Positions 26,963 to 40,180 of a stretch of DNA of 64,000 bases are shown here, piece by piece. The translations under genes and the position numbers were made by a program. Source of the stretch: Pelomyxa schiedti. Lineage: Eukaryota; Evosea; Pelobiontida; Pelomyxidae. Location: positions 1 through 64,000 of the forward strand of contig JAHLWZ010000864.1 of NCBI GenBank assembly GCA_020536535.1, given 5' to 3'. Below the pieces are notes generated by a model. It did no database searches. It had not been told where the DNA came from and saw nothing but the letters and a program-made list of their open reading frames with translations. Every line of letters begins with the position of its first letter. The stretch's first letter is position 1.

Positions 26963-28105
26963 TCAGAAATTTTTTAAACTAAGAAGAACCATGGAGAACA
27001 AAAGAAATGATTGTTTTACTCCCAAAATTAGCCCTCTGTGCGAGAGTAAGTGTAATAGTGACTGGGAAGATAACACACCCCAAATTCTGTTAAGCCTGTC
27101 ACCTGGGATCATGTTACGTACCGCACCATCACGTGTCAATACAACGGTTCGAATTAGACCACCAGAGGATCCATCACGAGCCATGGCGAGTGTGAGAGCT
27201 AGTGTAAGAGTGAGCTCGTTTAATGTATTAACGAATTTGTGAGGCTTGTACCATTAACAACAAAATTGACACATTCATCTTGGGTCATATTCGGCCTATA
27301 ATTGGCATCACAGTATCCAAAAATATACGTTGACCCAGATCCTAACGCGGTTTCGAACAATAACATTGAAGTGCGGGCGAAAATACCTCCAATGGAAAAT
27401 GGTTGCTTTATTAACGTGCCTCCTAGAGGAATTGTCCAAACACTGGGACCGTCCTGATCAACGCCAGCTACAATGACACCAGCCTTTGTAGGATTAGACA
27501 TGGAAAGCGGGTTACAAAGTAGGCTTACCAGCAGGTGATTCTTGTTAGCATAACAAAGTTGTTGGAAAAGTGAGGCAGCCGTTTTGACTGCTGGAGCTTC
27601 GCCAGTTTCACCACTAAAAAACGATAGAACAATGAGATAACAGTAAGAAAAGGGAGGCAAACTTACCAGTGCATCTTGAGGTAATACGTAACATAGTCAG
27701 AGAGTGTTTGTGTATCGGCAGCAGAACCAGATCTGCAAACGAAGATTTTTTCATGAACGCGGGTAATCTTGTTGGTAACACGATTGGCAATGAAGCTGCC
27801 TGTCAAATTGTCACCACACGTGAGCCTTTTTTCGTACGAACAAAAGAAAAAAAAAAAAAAAAAACACAACAAAAAACTGTCAGCAAGGACACACATACCT
27901 GTTGTGGTTCGCGAGTCAGCACCAAGTACGACACCGTCCTTGAACTGTACAGCCATGATGGACGTCTGCATTGCGCACGCAAACAAACAAACAAACAAAA
28001 AAAAAACCCATGAGCACAATGAAAATGGGTACCGCTGTGGTGTAGTGGGGGTTGGGAGGTGTCGCATACCCCCATCATGTGCTCATCACCTCCAAAACCC
28101 TCCAT
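26963..28105 (-). CDS. PSMB6: 20S proteasome subunit beta-1 (PSMB6-like, caspase-like site)
   Basis: Exon 1 (28070-28105) encodes only [12 protein letters not shown]; exon 2 (27899-27965) begins at the mature Thr1, [20 protein letters not shown]. Later exons give [16 protein letters not shown] (Lys33 region), [15 protein letters not shown], then [17 protein letters not shown] joined to [16 protein letters not shown], and [12 protein letters not shown], all beta-1 signatures. The propeptide would be 12 residues ending Gly, far shorter than the usual roughly 30. At least six short GT-AG introns are needed. The open frame continues about 45 residues past the usual end ([10 protein letters not shown]) to 26963; a last intron may trim this. 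The stop lies 21 bp from the convergent DHX34 stop. Confidence 0.88.
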
Positions 28106-28393
28106 TTCTTTCTTTGTTTGTTTTCTTTCTTGGTTTGCAATCGCCTTTGATGCCACGGAAGTTTGGAGATTCTCACACCCATAATGCTTAGCTTCAAGAC
28201 GACTGTGCTTGTTTAAAATGTGAGCTCACCTAGGGTTCCCGGAGCTCAGCAGACGATTGGTATGTTTTTGGCTCCACAGGGACGGGAAATATCAACAGTA
28301 AATAGGGAAGAAATTTTTATTAATTATTAACACTGTTTTTGAACAGAACAACATTCCCCACCAGGACTGCCCCTAGTTTAGATTCTGTGCTCG

Positions 28394-29049
28394 TCATCGT
28401 CGTCGAGGAGGGAAGGCTGTGTCCACCCTCTTGTGATCCAATCTGGGCAAATCCTTGTGCAACCAAACAAAGCGCAGCACGACGCAATGCACTGCAAGCG
28501 TATCTCGGATAGAGTCTGCATCCTAAGTCTATCAGCAGCAGCCACTCTTACAGCGGGGTCGATGTCATGCCCAGCAGTGAGTATTGCCCCCGATCCTATT
28601 TAGGTATAAGTCAAAAATTAAAAATAGAGGCCGTGCATTGTGAGTGTACTAGGCCAGAGAATAGTGGATGAAATTTTATAGTTATAATAGCAGCTCAATA
28701 AATAAGTATTACATGACACACTCACGCTGTTGTGCGTAGTCAAACAGAGTGTAGTCACCAGCCTCGAAGCCCTGGGCTGGTTCCAGCAGGGTGATGTTAC
28801 CAGGGTCACCCTTGACCTTGAGGCCGCCACCGCGTATGCACAAGTGGTCTCTTATCTGGGCCAGGTGGACACCTGCTGGGTACTCGGCACGGGGCACTGT
28901 GTCCTTGGGTTGGTCGTTTGTTGTTGGTTGTTGCATGTGTTGTGGTTGTTGTGTGGTATGACAGCCAAAACAACGGTTCGAATTTAAAGGGGCGTTGCTC
29001 GTACCACGTCGTCCAAGAATATCCGAACGGTGCCACTAAGAAACGACAT
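28394..29049 (-). CDS. small unidentified protein
   Basis: A plausible model starts MSFLSGTVRIFLDDV (ATG 29049), splices to an exon with DTVPRAEYPAGVHLAQIRDH and LEPAQGFEAGDYTLFDYAQQ (about 28750-28935), and ends with an exon reading DTLAVHCVVLRFVWLHKDLP and TGA at 28394. The middle exon is clearly protein-like. I do not recognise the family. Splice joins are inferred from GT/AG and frame only. The start is 234 bp from the divergent VPS9 gene. Confidence 0.4.
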
Positions 29050-29283
29050 TTTGTTTGGTTTATTTGCCTACCAGATCCCTGATGAGCTTCTCTCTGCCTC
29101 CATGACTGAGGGAAGAACCGAGTTTAGGTAGAACTGGCTCGGTTAATGCAGTAGTTGGGTTGTGACTGAGTCCTCTTAGAAAGGGGTTCCTGGGGAAAGC
29201 GAAAGGTACGATTGTTTTTAATCAAGTGCCTGCGGCGAACGGAAATTTAATACTCGTTCGGAAAGTAAAGATCGATTGCGCAC
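29050..29283. promoter_or_regulatory. bidirectional promoter region, small unknown gene / VPS9 gene
   Basis: A 234-bp spacer between two divergent predicted starts. No clear core promoter motif is recognisable. Confidence 0.3.
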
Positions 29284-31425
29284 ATGTCGGATAGTTTAGG
29301 TTCACAACGGCAACGTTCGAATGGACCACCACCAAGACTAGAACAACCAGCGGCGTCACCATCTCACCTGCGAGATCTGTGCGACACACAAGATCCCGAA
29401 CTCCCCGGTCTGGACGACACCGACACGACGACAGCGAACGCCGAAATCGCGGCAGATCCAGCCGACACTAATGCAACCACGGAGATCCCGCCAGATCCAG
29501 CTGTCTCGAGTGCATCCACCACTACGCCGAGTACCGTAGAAACTACGCCGTCATATGTATCGGCGGCTCCACCTGTACCCACGCCGATTGGCCACCGTAG
29601 ATTACCGAGCGTAAACGTCCGTAGCAAGCCAGTTGCACAGCATGGTGTGCCTTTGAAGCCCAACATGGGCGATATCGCAGAGGAGTGCACTGCTAGTGGG
29701 CACGTCGGAGCCAAGTTGTTGGCACTTGAGAATTGCTATCCAACATTCAAACAATTCGAAACGTATCACAAGAGATGGTCAGAACAACCCCTTCGGGTAG
29801 GAACCCCTTACTTTTGTCAAAATTTATTGCTATCAAGGATCCACGACCTACACCAACGAAAATAGCCAAATCCAATTCGTTTACATCAAAACTTCATAAG
29901 CAAAATGGCAATGAAAGAGAGGTTTCTATTTATTGATCATTGCCATAATAGGCTGACACAGTTCAGGTCTCTGAGTGGTACCAAAAATTCATTAAATCTG
30001 TAAAGAATCTATCTGACGATGATATCGATCTTAATGTTTTTGTGGATCACTTCAGAGACGTTTCTAAGTGGCTTCCTTGTACTATGTTTTCCTATCATTT
30101 GTCTCACTGAAAACTCTGTAGTTTGGAAGCGCACCCTCTGTTCTTGGTTTTAAAAGGCTCTCTTCAAGAGAGCAAACTTGGCATGATGGCTGTATCTGAT
30201 ATTGGAAGCTCCATTGCAGTCGACAGACTTGTTGAGGCTGCTGAAGTGTGTGCAAGTAGATATCATTTCACAACAGACTGTCTGCTAACAAAGTAATATA
30301 GCCAAGATGAGTAATGAAGCCGTCAAAGTTTACAAACCACTGAAACATCTGCGAAGTGTACTGGACAGATCCATGGTGGAACTCATTTTCCAAGAAAATT
30401 ATCTTTTATTGTGGACGAACTACTGCCAAACAGTTATCTTCCTGTTTATGAAACCTGACCTGACTTTAGCAGTTCGAGTGCCAAGATGTGAGTCTTAGGG
30501 AGAAAGCGAGTCAGTTTCTTACAATTTCACCTGCACATATGGGCCTAAAGCAACAATTTTGGCTAACTGAAGTACATTTTCTTCTTACTGAATCCTGATT
30601 TATAAAGCACAGACACACCAAAGAGGAGCTGTAGAGATGTTAGCCGATACCAAACCCTATGGAGTGGCAATAGAAAGTATAGCATAACTTCTGGATGTTA
30701 ACGTCTCAACTACTAAAACAGCTGCAAAAAACCTCAACGCGGCAAGAACGCCGTGGGCCAAAATACAAGTTTTGATTGGTAATTTATTTCCCTTCCTTCT
30801 CCTTTTAAGTTTCTTTAGATGTTGGTAAGGCAATATCAAGTTGTGTATGTTTGTTCTGGGGAAAGGAAGTTTACAATAAAATGCGAATGTATTTTATCTT
30901 TGTTTTCTAGTTGTGTTTCTCACATCTCTTTAGGACTGCTGATGAGTTTCTTCCACTATTTGCCTTTGTAATTCTAAAAGCAAATTTACAGCACCCATTT
31001 ACAGGTAGTCACCCTCTTTCAACCTGAATAACTTTTCCATAGAATGCAAGTTCATTGAGCATTTTCTGGGTGACGAAGACCTTGAAGGCGAACCTGGCTA
31101 CATATTTGTGACCTATCAAACAGCTTTGTCACTGATCCTACGGATGCAACCTGACCAAGTTATCAACTTAGCGTCATTAGACTTTGCTGCCAAGAAAGCT
31201 GCTCCCACTTCAACGACCACTACCACCACACCACCGGTAACAGCACCAAGTACCACCCCTCCTTCCACTCCCACCAAAGAATCCCGGTCCGGCTCATCTC
31301 TCGCCACAAGTGTACTTAGCCTTGTAACGGCTATGACATCACGGCACCCCAGCAGTAGTACACACACCGCAGACACGCCGCAATCACCCAAACCTCCTAA
31401 CACACCCTCATCATCCTCGCACTGA
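29284..31425 (+). CDS. VPS9-domain Rab5-type guanine nucleotide exchange factor
   Basis: Start MSDSLGSQRQRSNGPP at 29284; an acidic/Thr-rich N-terminal region, then several small exons. The VPS9 core is recognisable from about 30.7 kb: ARTPWAKIQVLIG, then TADEFLPLFAFVILKAN (the conserved D-E-F-L-P and K-A-N) near 30.94 kb, then ECKFIEHFLGDEDLEGEPGY and IFVTYQTALSLI, where the conserved Gly-x-x-Tyr and Thr act in nucleotide exchange. A Thr/Pro/Ser-rich tail follows to TGA 31425. VPS9 proteins (Rabex-5, Vps9, RIN) activate Rab5/Vps21 on early endosomes. No A20 zinc finger, CUE, SH2 or RasGAP domain is seen, so the subfamily is open. Confidence 0.75.
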
Positions 31426-31616
31426 GGCCAAATGCCTCTGCCCTCGCAGGATTCTCCCATTTACGAATGTGGCATTGTTGTACGAGTAACCAAACAAAAC
31501 ATACGAATCAATGTGATCAAATCAAACACATCCACGCAGACTAAAAAGTAACCCAAGAACACGAGAGGAAATTCCAGGTTTCGTCGCCGTCTAATTAATA
31601 GTCCAAGTTCTAAACC

Positions 31617-33984
31617 ATGCCCAAGAACAATTCCCCACACCGCAACAACAACAACAAAAACAAAACGCAGCAGCACAACAACAAGATGCAGGCCCAGCAA
31701 CAACAAGCGCAGCCGCAGCCGTCGTCATCGGCCGAAGCGACGACCGCGACGACAACCGCAGCGGCGACGGCGCCCGCGAAGCCGCGCTACGAAGTGGTGA
31801 AGGAGCAGGGAAACACGCTGTTCCAGGAAAACCAGTTCGGCGCCGCCATCGACAAGTACACAGAGGCGATCGAGGAGTACAACCGCACGCCAGGGGCGGA
31901 GGTGGCGGTGGCGGTGGGGGGCGCGACGGGGGGAGGCAAGGGGGCGAGCGGCGGCGGCGGCGGCGGAGGGAGCAACAAGCCCAGGATGGTGCACCCCCTG
32001 GCTGTGCTGTACTCGAACAGGGCATTCGCAAATATAAAGATGGAGGTTGCTGATTTGTTCTTACTACTGACTGTGTTGTTGCCTTTTTTTTTTTTTTTTT
32101 TTTTTTTTTGTTTTTTTGTTTTTTGTTTTTTTTTTTGGTTCTGTTCTTTGACTTCATGTATAAAACAAAATAAAAGTAATCATATTGACTTCGCTTTTGG
32201 TTATTTTTCCGTGCATTCATTGGTGTAAACTTTCTTTGTCCAGACTTATGGAGCGGCATTGGATGACGCTACAAAAGCTCTAGAATTCGATACTAAATAT
32301 CCTAAAGCGTGAGCCATTTAACTCCTTCACAACCCTTTAACTCAATTTTTTCTTCAGGTATTATAGGAGAGGATCGGCCCTGCTTGCTTTGGGAAAGGCA
32401 GAAGAAGCCGAAAACGACTTCCGTGCAGTTCTGGGCTTTTCTCCCCGTGACACTGTAATCTTCAACCCTTTCTTTCCCTCTTCTTTGACATAACCCAAGG
32501 ATGCCATTTCCAAAGTCCGTGACTGCGAACTTATGCGCAAAAAGCTTGCATTCCAAGCTGCCATTAGTGGACTAGGTGATTCTGCCATGGCCAAGCCTCC
32601 TCCACCTCTTTTCCAATCAGAAACAATTGCAGCCTCCCTTCCCTCCATAAAGATCGACCCTACTTACACAGGATTTCATTGGCCTGCCTCTTATTTACCT
32701 TCTACACCCGCCACTGACAAGTCCACCACATCAACCACATCGTCTACATCTTCTGAAGTAACATCATCTCCCTCAACACCAACTATGCCAACAGTTCAAC
32801 ATGTAGCTGAAATGATGGCTGAATTCAAGAAGCAAAATAAAATTCACATAAAATACGCTTATACCATTGTGCTGCAAGCACTAGCTCTGCTAAAACAATG
32901 CCCAACCTTGGTGGAGGTGAAGGTTCCACCCGAAGGGATATTTAACTTGTGTGGAGACGTTCACGGACAATTCTTTGATCTATGCAAGTGAGTTTTTTTC
33001 CTCACCCCTTTCCTTAAAAATGTGTTGGGATATTTTCATGTTTGGCCAACTAAGAAATTCACAGGATATTTGAGCTCAATGGACTACCATCAGAAACCAA
33101 CCCCTACCTGTTCAATGGTGAGCCACTTTTACCTAGAGGCGCCCTAATGTTTTAATACAGGCGACTTTGTTGACAGAGGAAGCTTCAGCTGTGAAATTAT
33201 TCTCACATTGTTTGCACTCAAAGTTTGTCTGCCAAATGCCATTTTCCTAGCCAGAGGAAATCATGAGACAGCGAGTATGAACAAGTTGTACGGCTTCGAA
33301 GGTGAATGCAAAGCAAAGTATTCCGATGAGTTCTACACACTGTGCCTGGAGACATTCGCCTGGCTTCCTTTAGCCCATGTGTTGCGGCCATCTTCATGGA
33401 TATCTGATGAGGCCGCGGATACTGAAGAGGCAGCTGCAAAGGCAGCCGGCATCTCCGAACCACGCAAAAAAAGAGGAGTGTTTGTAGTACACGGCGGGCT
33501 TCCAGTGAGTGACGTAAGTCTAGCACAGATCAAGTCATTGGACAGAGTGATGGCCGAAATATCCGAGACTGGTACTTCTCGTTCTATTAACACATTTAAT
33601 TTACCATTTTTAGGCCTTGCATCCGACCTGCTCTGGTCTGACCCCCAAGCTCAAAACGGAAAATCCATGAGCAAGCGAGGGGTTGGATATTCCTTTGGGC
33701 CAGACATTACACAGAGGTTCCTAACCCGCAACAAACTGGGCCTGGTTGTGCGCTCCCACGAAGTGAAGCCAATGGGTCACGAAGTGGAGCAAGGAGGACT
33801 CCTCGTCACCGTTTTCAGTGCACCGAATTACTGCGGGTTCACCGGCAACAAGGGGTGCATTCTGCGGTTCTCAAGTGATTTATCCTACACAGCAGTTCCG
33901 TTTGAACCGGCCAGTGACACCCCAAAGGATGTTCCCACCATGGCTTATGCTGGACCTCTGTTCAGGCTTCTTTCTGGTAATTAA
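31617..33984 (+). CDS. PPP5C: serine/threonine protein phosphatase 5 (TPR-PP5)
   Basis: Exon 1 has a Gln/Asn/Ala-rich leader, then TPR residues YEVVKEQGNTLFQENQFGAA and YSNRAFANIKME, interrupted by a Gly/Ala-rich insert (about 31.9 kb). Exon 2 on gives TYGAALDDATKALEFD, then YYRRGSALLALGKAEEAEND. The phosphatase core follows: FNLCGDVHGQFFDL (GDxHG), NGDFVDRGSFS (GDxVDRG, split by an intron), ARGNHE, VVHGGLP, and RSHEVKPMGHEVE, then SAPNYCGFTGNKG. All metal ligands are present. PP5 is an Hsp90-associated phosphatase autoinhibited by its TPR domain. At least five introns are GT-AG and each keeps the PP5 frame. A long Ser/Thr-rich linker sits between TPR and catalytic domains. Ends TAA 33984. 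Internal ATG at 31686 is an alternative start. Confidence 0.93.
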
Positions 33985-34227
33985 TGACACAACAAACACA
34001 CGCAGTTACCCTCAGCCCTTCTATGAACCCCTATTTAAATTCCCAACCAGTAACAACAAGGACACGTTTCCTCTCACAAACAATCTGTTATGTCTTTATT
34101 TGTTTGGTTTGGTTTGGTTTGGATTCTATTGCATGGCAAGAAGAGCAAGGCACCGAGTCTTCTGATCAGTCAAGGGTAATAGTGACACTTCAGTGACTGC
34201 CTTTAACCACGTCAGTTGCTGGGTTGT

Positions 34228-37200
34228 TTAAATTGTGGCAACCTGTGAGTAGAGAGCTCCGAAACCGGCCAAATCGTTAAACGTTGTAGAGACTGTCATG
34301 TTCAATCCCAGCTGCCCAGCAACCAACAAGGACGGGTAGTCATCAGGGAAGTATTGAGGCCAAAGAGTGTCAAACATTGCCTGGGAGATGATAGTTTAGA
34401 ATGCAATGTCGGTGTAAATAGTAATTGTATACCTTGCAACTTTGAAGGGCACCGAGTTGTCGGGTGTAGTCGGTAAACAGGAGAGAGTTCTGAAGGGACT
34501 CTGCAAAGGTCATTGCAACCTCCGTTGTTGTTTTGGTTGGAATAGGAGTTCTGATATTCACGATAACGGAGAGAGTTGAACCATCGTACTCCCAGGTGTT
34601 CAGAAATTCTAGGAAAAAAGGTTTTCACCCACAATCTGATTACAGGATTTCTTGAGCGAAATACCTTTTTGCTTGCCACCATCGTCAAATTGGACGAATT
34701 TGTTGTCGAGCCTTACAGCGGCAGGAGGCCACACACCCCTAAATTTTAGCCTGTACGTTCTGGCTTCAGGCATACTTGGGAACCCTTTTCCCTCATACGG
34801 GTTAACCCTTAGAATCAAGATATTTGCGTCCGCCTACGTAAGTCAATCTCATGATTGTATTGTATAATAATATTACGGGCTTATTACCTTGACAATAACG
34901 CTGGTCTTGGCCCATTCACCCAAGACGTATCGGGTGGTCAAACCATCATCGTCGTAGTAGTAAGATGTTACTGCTTTGCCAACTGATCCTGGGAATACCT
35001 GAAGGCATTTCAGTAAGTGTTTAAAAAGAAATCTCAAACACACAAGAAGCTCCAAAGACTCCGGTACATCTTGAGCAGAACCCAGGAGTGCAGATTTTGT
35101 CATATCTAACCTTGGAATAACAGTTCCGGCACTGTTTTCAATTAGAAAACTTATTGCGCGAAGTTCTTCTGCTTACGAAACGTAAATCGGAATTTCTTGG
35201 ATGGAGAATTGCCGGGTAATCATTTTCGGACCAGTGAACATCTTTCCAGAATACCATTCTACCCAATTACCAGGAGGAACCCAGATTTTCTGTATTTATG
35301 GAGTTGGTGAAATAATTGGCTACTGAGAGAACAGAAAGGACTACCTGAATAGCAAGACCATTCTCATCGGATTTGGCAACGATAGGGGAAACGAACATCG
35401 AGGGGCCAAACCAGTATTGATTCGTTACGAGATACGCCTCCTAAAGAAAAAAGATTCTCAGGGGTGAAAAAAAATGAATAACATAGCACACATCATTATC
35501 AGGGTGCGTGTAGTACATTGGGCGCAGCAGTCCAATGCCTGAGAGCTCATCATAGGCAGCAGAGGAGATGTAAGGAACGAGGGAAGCTCTTAACTGATAG
35601 TGTGCTTGAGTTGGAAATTGAAGTGATGTGATGTATGACGAGTATAACCTGGAAGGCCTCCCTCATCGTCTTAAAAGAATCATAAGGGTACAACCAGATA
35701 TCTCTATTGAAGCCATCCTTTCCATTGCAATGAACACGAAGAGTGGGCGAGAAAGCACTCCACTGTATCCACCTTGTAAAAAGTTCCGCATCAGGTTGTC
35801 CTTCAAAACCTCCCGTATCATGACTGGAGGAGGATTATTTTTTGGGAACAATAAAGTAGGTTTCATGAAGTCAGAACCTCCAAAGGAATCCTCCAACGTT
35901 CGACGCTGTTGCAGTGAAGTAGGGTTGAAAGGCCAGGGATGCCCATGAAGTCTGGGTATCACCACTGAATCCAATCTGACCGAGTCGGTGGTTACCTAGA
36001 CCACCCCATCGAGCCATAAGCATCGGTCTCTCCTCACCACTGTGAATAAATTTAGAACACCTTTTGCTTGAGTAGTCGTACCTCCACCAGGAAGGATTTG
36101 TTGTAAAAACGTAGTTCACCCACCAGGTGGGATTGACATTGGGTGCCAGCATTCCTTAGAGTGGTAAGTGACTTGAAATGGGATGTTGTCTGTACGTTCT
36201 CCTTGCTGGTAATCGACCCACCAGTAATCCACTCCATTTCCTTGAATAGGGTCCATCACAATATCGAAAAAGCCTGTGCTCCAGTTTTTATTGGCCAAGA
36301 CATAAGGTACGGTGACTCTGGAAGCTGGGTCGATTCCCTAGAGACACTTTAATTATTCCCAGTGGGAAATTTTGCTTACCCAATATCGAGCCATTTCGGG
36401 GTAGGTCGCTTCAATGCATTGAACCCCGGAATTAGGGTGGTTATTTAGTGTTACACGTACGCCTCTTTTGTGAAGCCTAGGAGGGTCAATAAGATTTTAA
36501 TACAGTGGTTTATCACAAACCAGGAAATAAAGCGACTTGGATCAGGGAAAAGATTTGTGTTCCATGTAAAACCTACAGGTGAATGAGTGAGGGAGCAAAA
36601 AAAGAACGAGAAAGGGTTGTACCAGTCCATGAATCAAAATACGGCAAGCAATTCGTAGTCATATGGTTCCAGGATGTGTGCCAGTCCATATCCTAAAAAT
36701 GGATTAGTTCGCCACAGTGGAAAGAAATTAACACACCAGGACCAAAACATCCAATGGAATTTCGTGCTCCACAAAGCCCTGCTCAATCAATAGTCTCTCG
36801 TCCTCTTCATTGTAGGCGTACCACCTTATACATCCCTCAATACAAGAAGGTAATTACAACCAGGAGGGACAAACCTGCTGTATTGCGGGCCGTAAGTATA
36901 CCTTGGAAGAAGTGGATGTGGTGCAGACAGCAATGTGAAGTCTTTAAGCGCCTGGACATACTCGTGTCCGTGTCCAAAGAAATACCAGTCTTGATGGAAA
37001 ACGGACTGGTCGCTACAAGTGATATGAGAGGGATGAAGAAATTACGAGATGAAGAAATACATTGGGTAGAAGCATTCAGGTATTCCGGGGTTCCCAGGTG
37101 CAAAACAACAACCCATAGACTCGCACTGTGCCTGGCCGCCAATACTATTAGGATTGCTGTGCGACAACAAGTGAGAAGTGAAATAGAATTATACGAGTGG

Positions 37201-37924
37201 TACCAGTCAACTTTGGTGGAATCAGGAAGTGCACAAGTTTGCTCGTTTATTGGTGGTGATGTAAACCAAGGCCACGAGTGTGAATCAAATTGGGGGCTGT
37301 TGTTCCGCGGTAAGATTGTAAACACTCACTATTTAGTAACATTACCTTGAAGTGTCATTTATCAGAACCCATCCATCTCGTGATATCACGCCAAGTGTGC
37401 AGTGAGAATCAGAAAGCTATAGGTTTTTTATCATTAAGGGCATGTAGGTTGATAGAATACCTTTGCAGTGTCCATGTTTGGACAGTACAATTCAGTGGCA
37501 CCATCAACGGTGTCAAGTGTACGAATGGTACCGAGCAAGTTTCCGCTGGGAGGAAGTGATGGTCTCCACGTAACACCCATTTTCTTCACCACAATTTGAA
37601 GATTGTCGTCGGTAAAGATTCCAGCAAATTGACTGTTGTAAACAACAATGACATCGTCGGTCTATACGGAGAGTAAAAAAAAAGAAAAAAAAAAGCAACC
37701 ACAAACCTCGATTTGCAACACCGTTCCAAGCCACGTGACCTCGAAGCGAGGTGTCGCGAGATTTCGGTTTACGAACGCGAACGTAGCCGAGTCAACAAAT
37801 TGACCAACGCCGGCACTGCTGTACTCGCAGCGAACAACTTGCTTCGTCAAAACGGTGAAGCGAACCTTCGTAAGTCGGTCACCTCAAAGTACGCGGCGCA
37901 ATTTATCACGTATTAGATTACGAT
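34228..37924 (-). CDS. glycoside hydrolase family 31 (alpha-glucosidase/xylosidase type), 5' end in gap
   Basis: Minus strand with many short introns. N-terminal part: VRFTVLTKQVVRCEYSSAGV, ATFAFVNRNLATPRFEV, then NLLGTIRTLDTVDGAT, typical of bacterial-like GH31. Catalytic nucleophile segment GVDYWWVDYQQGERTDN is near 36.22 kb; the acid/base segment ARWGGLGNHRLGQIGFSGDT is near 35.97 kb; then LAFQPYFTATASNVGG and, after splicing, WSHDTGGFEGQPDAELFTRW. The C-terminal beta domain includes ARTYRLKFRGVWPPAAV, as in DUF5110-type GH31. Stop TAA 34228-34230. The start is missing: the frame runs towards the N gap at 37925. The closest architecture I know is from Bacteroidetes-type GH31 enzymes, but introns show it is resident in this nucleus. 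Confidence 0.85.
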
Positions 37925-38024
37925 NNNNNNNNNNNNNNNNNNNNNNNNNNNNNNNNNNNNNNNNNNNNNNNNNNNNNNNNNNNNNNNNNNNNNNNNNNNN
38001 NNNNNNNNNNNNNNNNNNNNNNNN
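37925..38024. other. 100-N assembly gap between GH31 and importin-alpha
   Basis: Unlike the other two gaps, the flanks are not duplicated. The GH31 5' end (left) and the importin-alpha acidic C-terminus (right) both run into it, so real sequence of unknown length is missing. Confidence 0.95.
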
Positions 38025-40180
38025 TCGTCATATTCATCAACATCCCCTTCATCTTCATAGTCACCCTCGTCTTCCTCGTCTTCCTCGTCTTCATCCTCCT
38101 CGTCCTCATCATACTCCCCCTCATCACCTTCATGTGGTCCAAGGCTTGCACCTGCGGGAGGCTGGTGCACTCCCAGACGGCCCAGTATAGACCCCGCGGC
38201 TTCCCTGATTTGTGAGTTCGGGTGCACAGATAGCTTGGTAAGCCTCTGTACCCACTTGTTCTCCCTCATTTGCTGGGCAACTGTGGTTGCCCCTACTTGC
38301 ATAGAAAAGTCGATAGCCTGAACTTGTTGTTAGTAGGAGTTTGTCACTACATTTGCACACAGGAATTAGTTGTTCCATGAGTTTCTCGTCTCTGAAGAAA
38401 ACTGGGTCATACAGTGCGGAAACAAAATTTAGAGAAATGAGGTGCCTGTATTGGTTAAATACACCTTTGGAACATTTAATGCAGCACACTCAGCAACAGT
38501 TTGGCTCCCACAATTGATGGAGTTTGTAAGAGCCCAACAAGCTTCCTTCTTAACATTGGGGTCATCGTCTTTAAGACATTTCAGTAGGGGCTTCAGTAAG
38601 CCACTGTTATAAAGGGAAATAGTTTGGTCTCTAGTAAAACTGTGAGTTCAAAGCACACTGATGTAAGGTTTTGATTAATGAGAGCTAACTTAGTTCCGCC
38701 AGAAATGTTAGACAACTGTGGGTAATAAGATGAAGTCACAATTTATGACTAAGGAAAATTACCAACCAACATGATGACTTCTTTAATTGGGGGACCTTGA
38801 GACTTGGATTTTTAAGTTACAATGAAAATATCTGAAATACTGACATTTTATGCATAACAGGAAAGATTCCAGCATTAATTACAGCCTGAAAGTTTTTTGG
38901 TGTGTAGTATGAATACTGGAAGTCATACTTGGGTTTGGGCATCACTAAAAGCAGTCAGTTGAAATATGGTCATAAGCACTAACATACTTTCCACTTGCTA
39001 CATTTCCAAGGGCGTGCAAAGCCGTATTGCGGATAGGAACACTATCACTTCGCTAGGTTGCTAAATAAATAGGAAGTTCTGGCATAGAGGGTACGTACAT
39101 CAAGCACACCGACAAGAGCTTCACATATCTTGGAATCGACCAAAGCCTGAACCATTTCAGGGGAGTTGTCAGACATGTAACACACTGTCCTTTTAGACTT
39201 TAAGTTGAAGTTTTAGGTTTAAAGGCATGTACCAAGTGGTGTCTGTCAGGACATCGTTAAACTGGTGTGAGAATAACGGAAGCAGAGTTGGTAATGCTGC
39301 ACAAACGTCATGTAATTAATTGATCTTGTTTCCATTCATGTCACAAACCTGGTATCAAAAACTGTGGATTTGGAGGGGGTTTGTGTCTACAAAGATTTGA
39401 AAATGTCCAAATCTTTATGAATTTTAGTAAAGCCATAGAATAGAGTATTAAAGTATGAAACCGTATTTGTCAGAGTCGACATTGGAATTGTGTTATACTT
39501 GGCAAGCAGTCTTACTATTGGAGGTATAGCATCCATTTTTATGATATAATCGCGCATGGTGGAGTTGGTGCCTGCGATGTTTCCTAACCCCCATACTGCC
39601 TAATTTTAAAAGGGAAGAAACAAAAACCCAAAGAACACAAAGAGTGTCTTAGTTACCTGCTCGCATAGTTCATAGTTGGTTGAATCAATAAGATGAATAA
39701 AAACTTGAACAGCACCGGCATCTATTACAGCTTGTGACTGCCTTGCGTTTCCACTGGCAACTATTCGACAATAATAAAAGGAATTGTTAGTCTCAAACGG
39801 AAGGGGAAAAAAAGCACCATTTGTAACTGCCCAAGCGGCTTCGTATACTAATGTTGGTTTGTCTTCCTAAAAGGTGGTCAGATAATCCCGGTTTATTTTT
39901 GACATATTACCATCCCCATGAACCTAACCAAATGAGGCAGAACGTGACTTTCCACTACTTCTTGTATTGGAGGCGACTCCTCTTTTTGAAAAGTTACCAA
40001 TGGAAGATGTGCTGGCAGGATTACCTATAGACAACAACTTCCTGAGTTGAGTTGTTGCCGGAAGGTAGAGTGTCTCGTCGTCCCCGCCGCACATTTCGGC
40101 CAGTTGTTCGATAGTGCAGTTCTATTCAACCAATAAGATGGAGCATCTCCGTAGCTACGCCTTACCTCCACGTCCGTCAT
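38025..40180 (-). CDS. importin-alpha (karyopherin alpha), armadillo repeats, no IBB seen
   Basis: Start MTDVE (ATG 40180), splicing to NCTIEQLAEMCGGDDETLYL and ATTQLRKLLSI. The arm-repeat body follows: ESPPIQEVVESHVLPHLVRF, LVYEAAWAVTNGASGN, YELCEQAVWGLGNIAGTNS, with the W and N residues that bind nuclear localisation signals. The C-terminal exon has LTKLSVHPNSQIREAAGSIL and then a run of Asp/Glu cut by the N gap. It has about ten short introns. In the usual protein an Arg/Lys-rich importin-beta-binding domain precedes the LATTQFRKLLS segment; here the frame begins only about 25 residues before it, and I find no basic IBB-like exon upstream to 40.5 kb. The gene is divergent with the unknown gene at 40384. 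Confidence 0.87.

Noticed and set aside
28970-28985. tRNA-like B-box (GGTTCGAA)
   Set aside because: No matching A box or acceptor stem; it lies in an intron of the small unknown gene.
31591-32259. Long minus-strand frame opposite PP5 exon 1
   Set aside because: It is the antisense of a GC-rich exon and of a polyT intron; its Pro/Arg and Lys runs have no domain, while the plus strand is clearly PP5.
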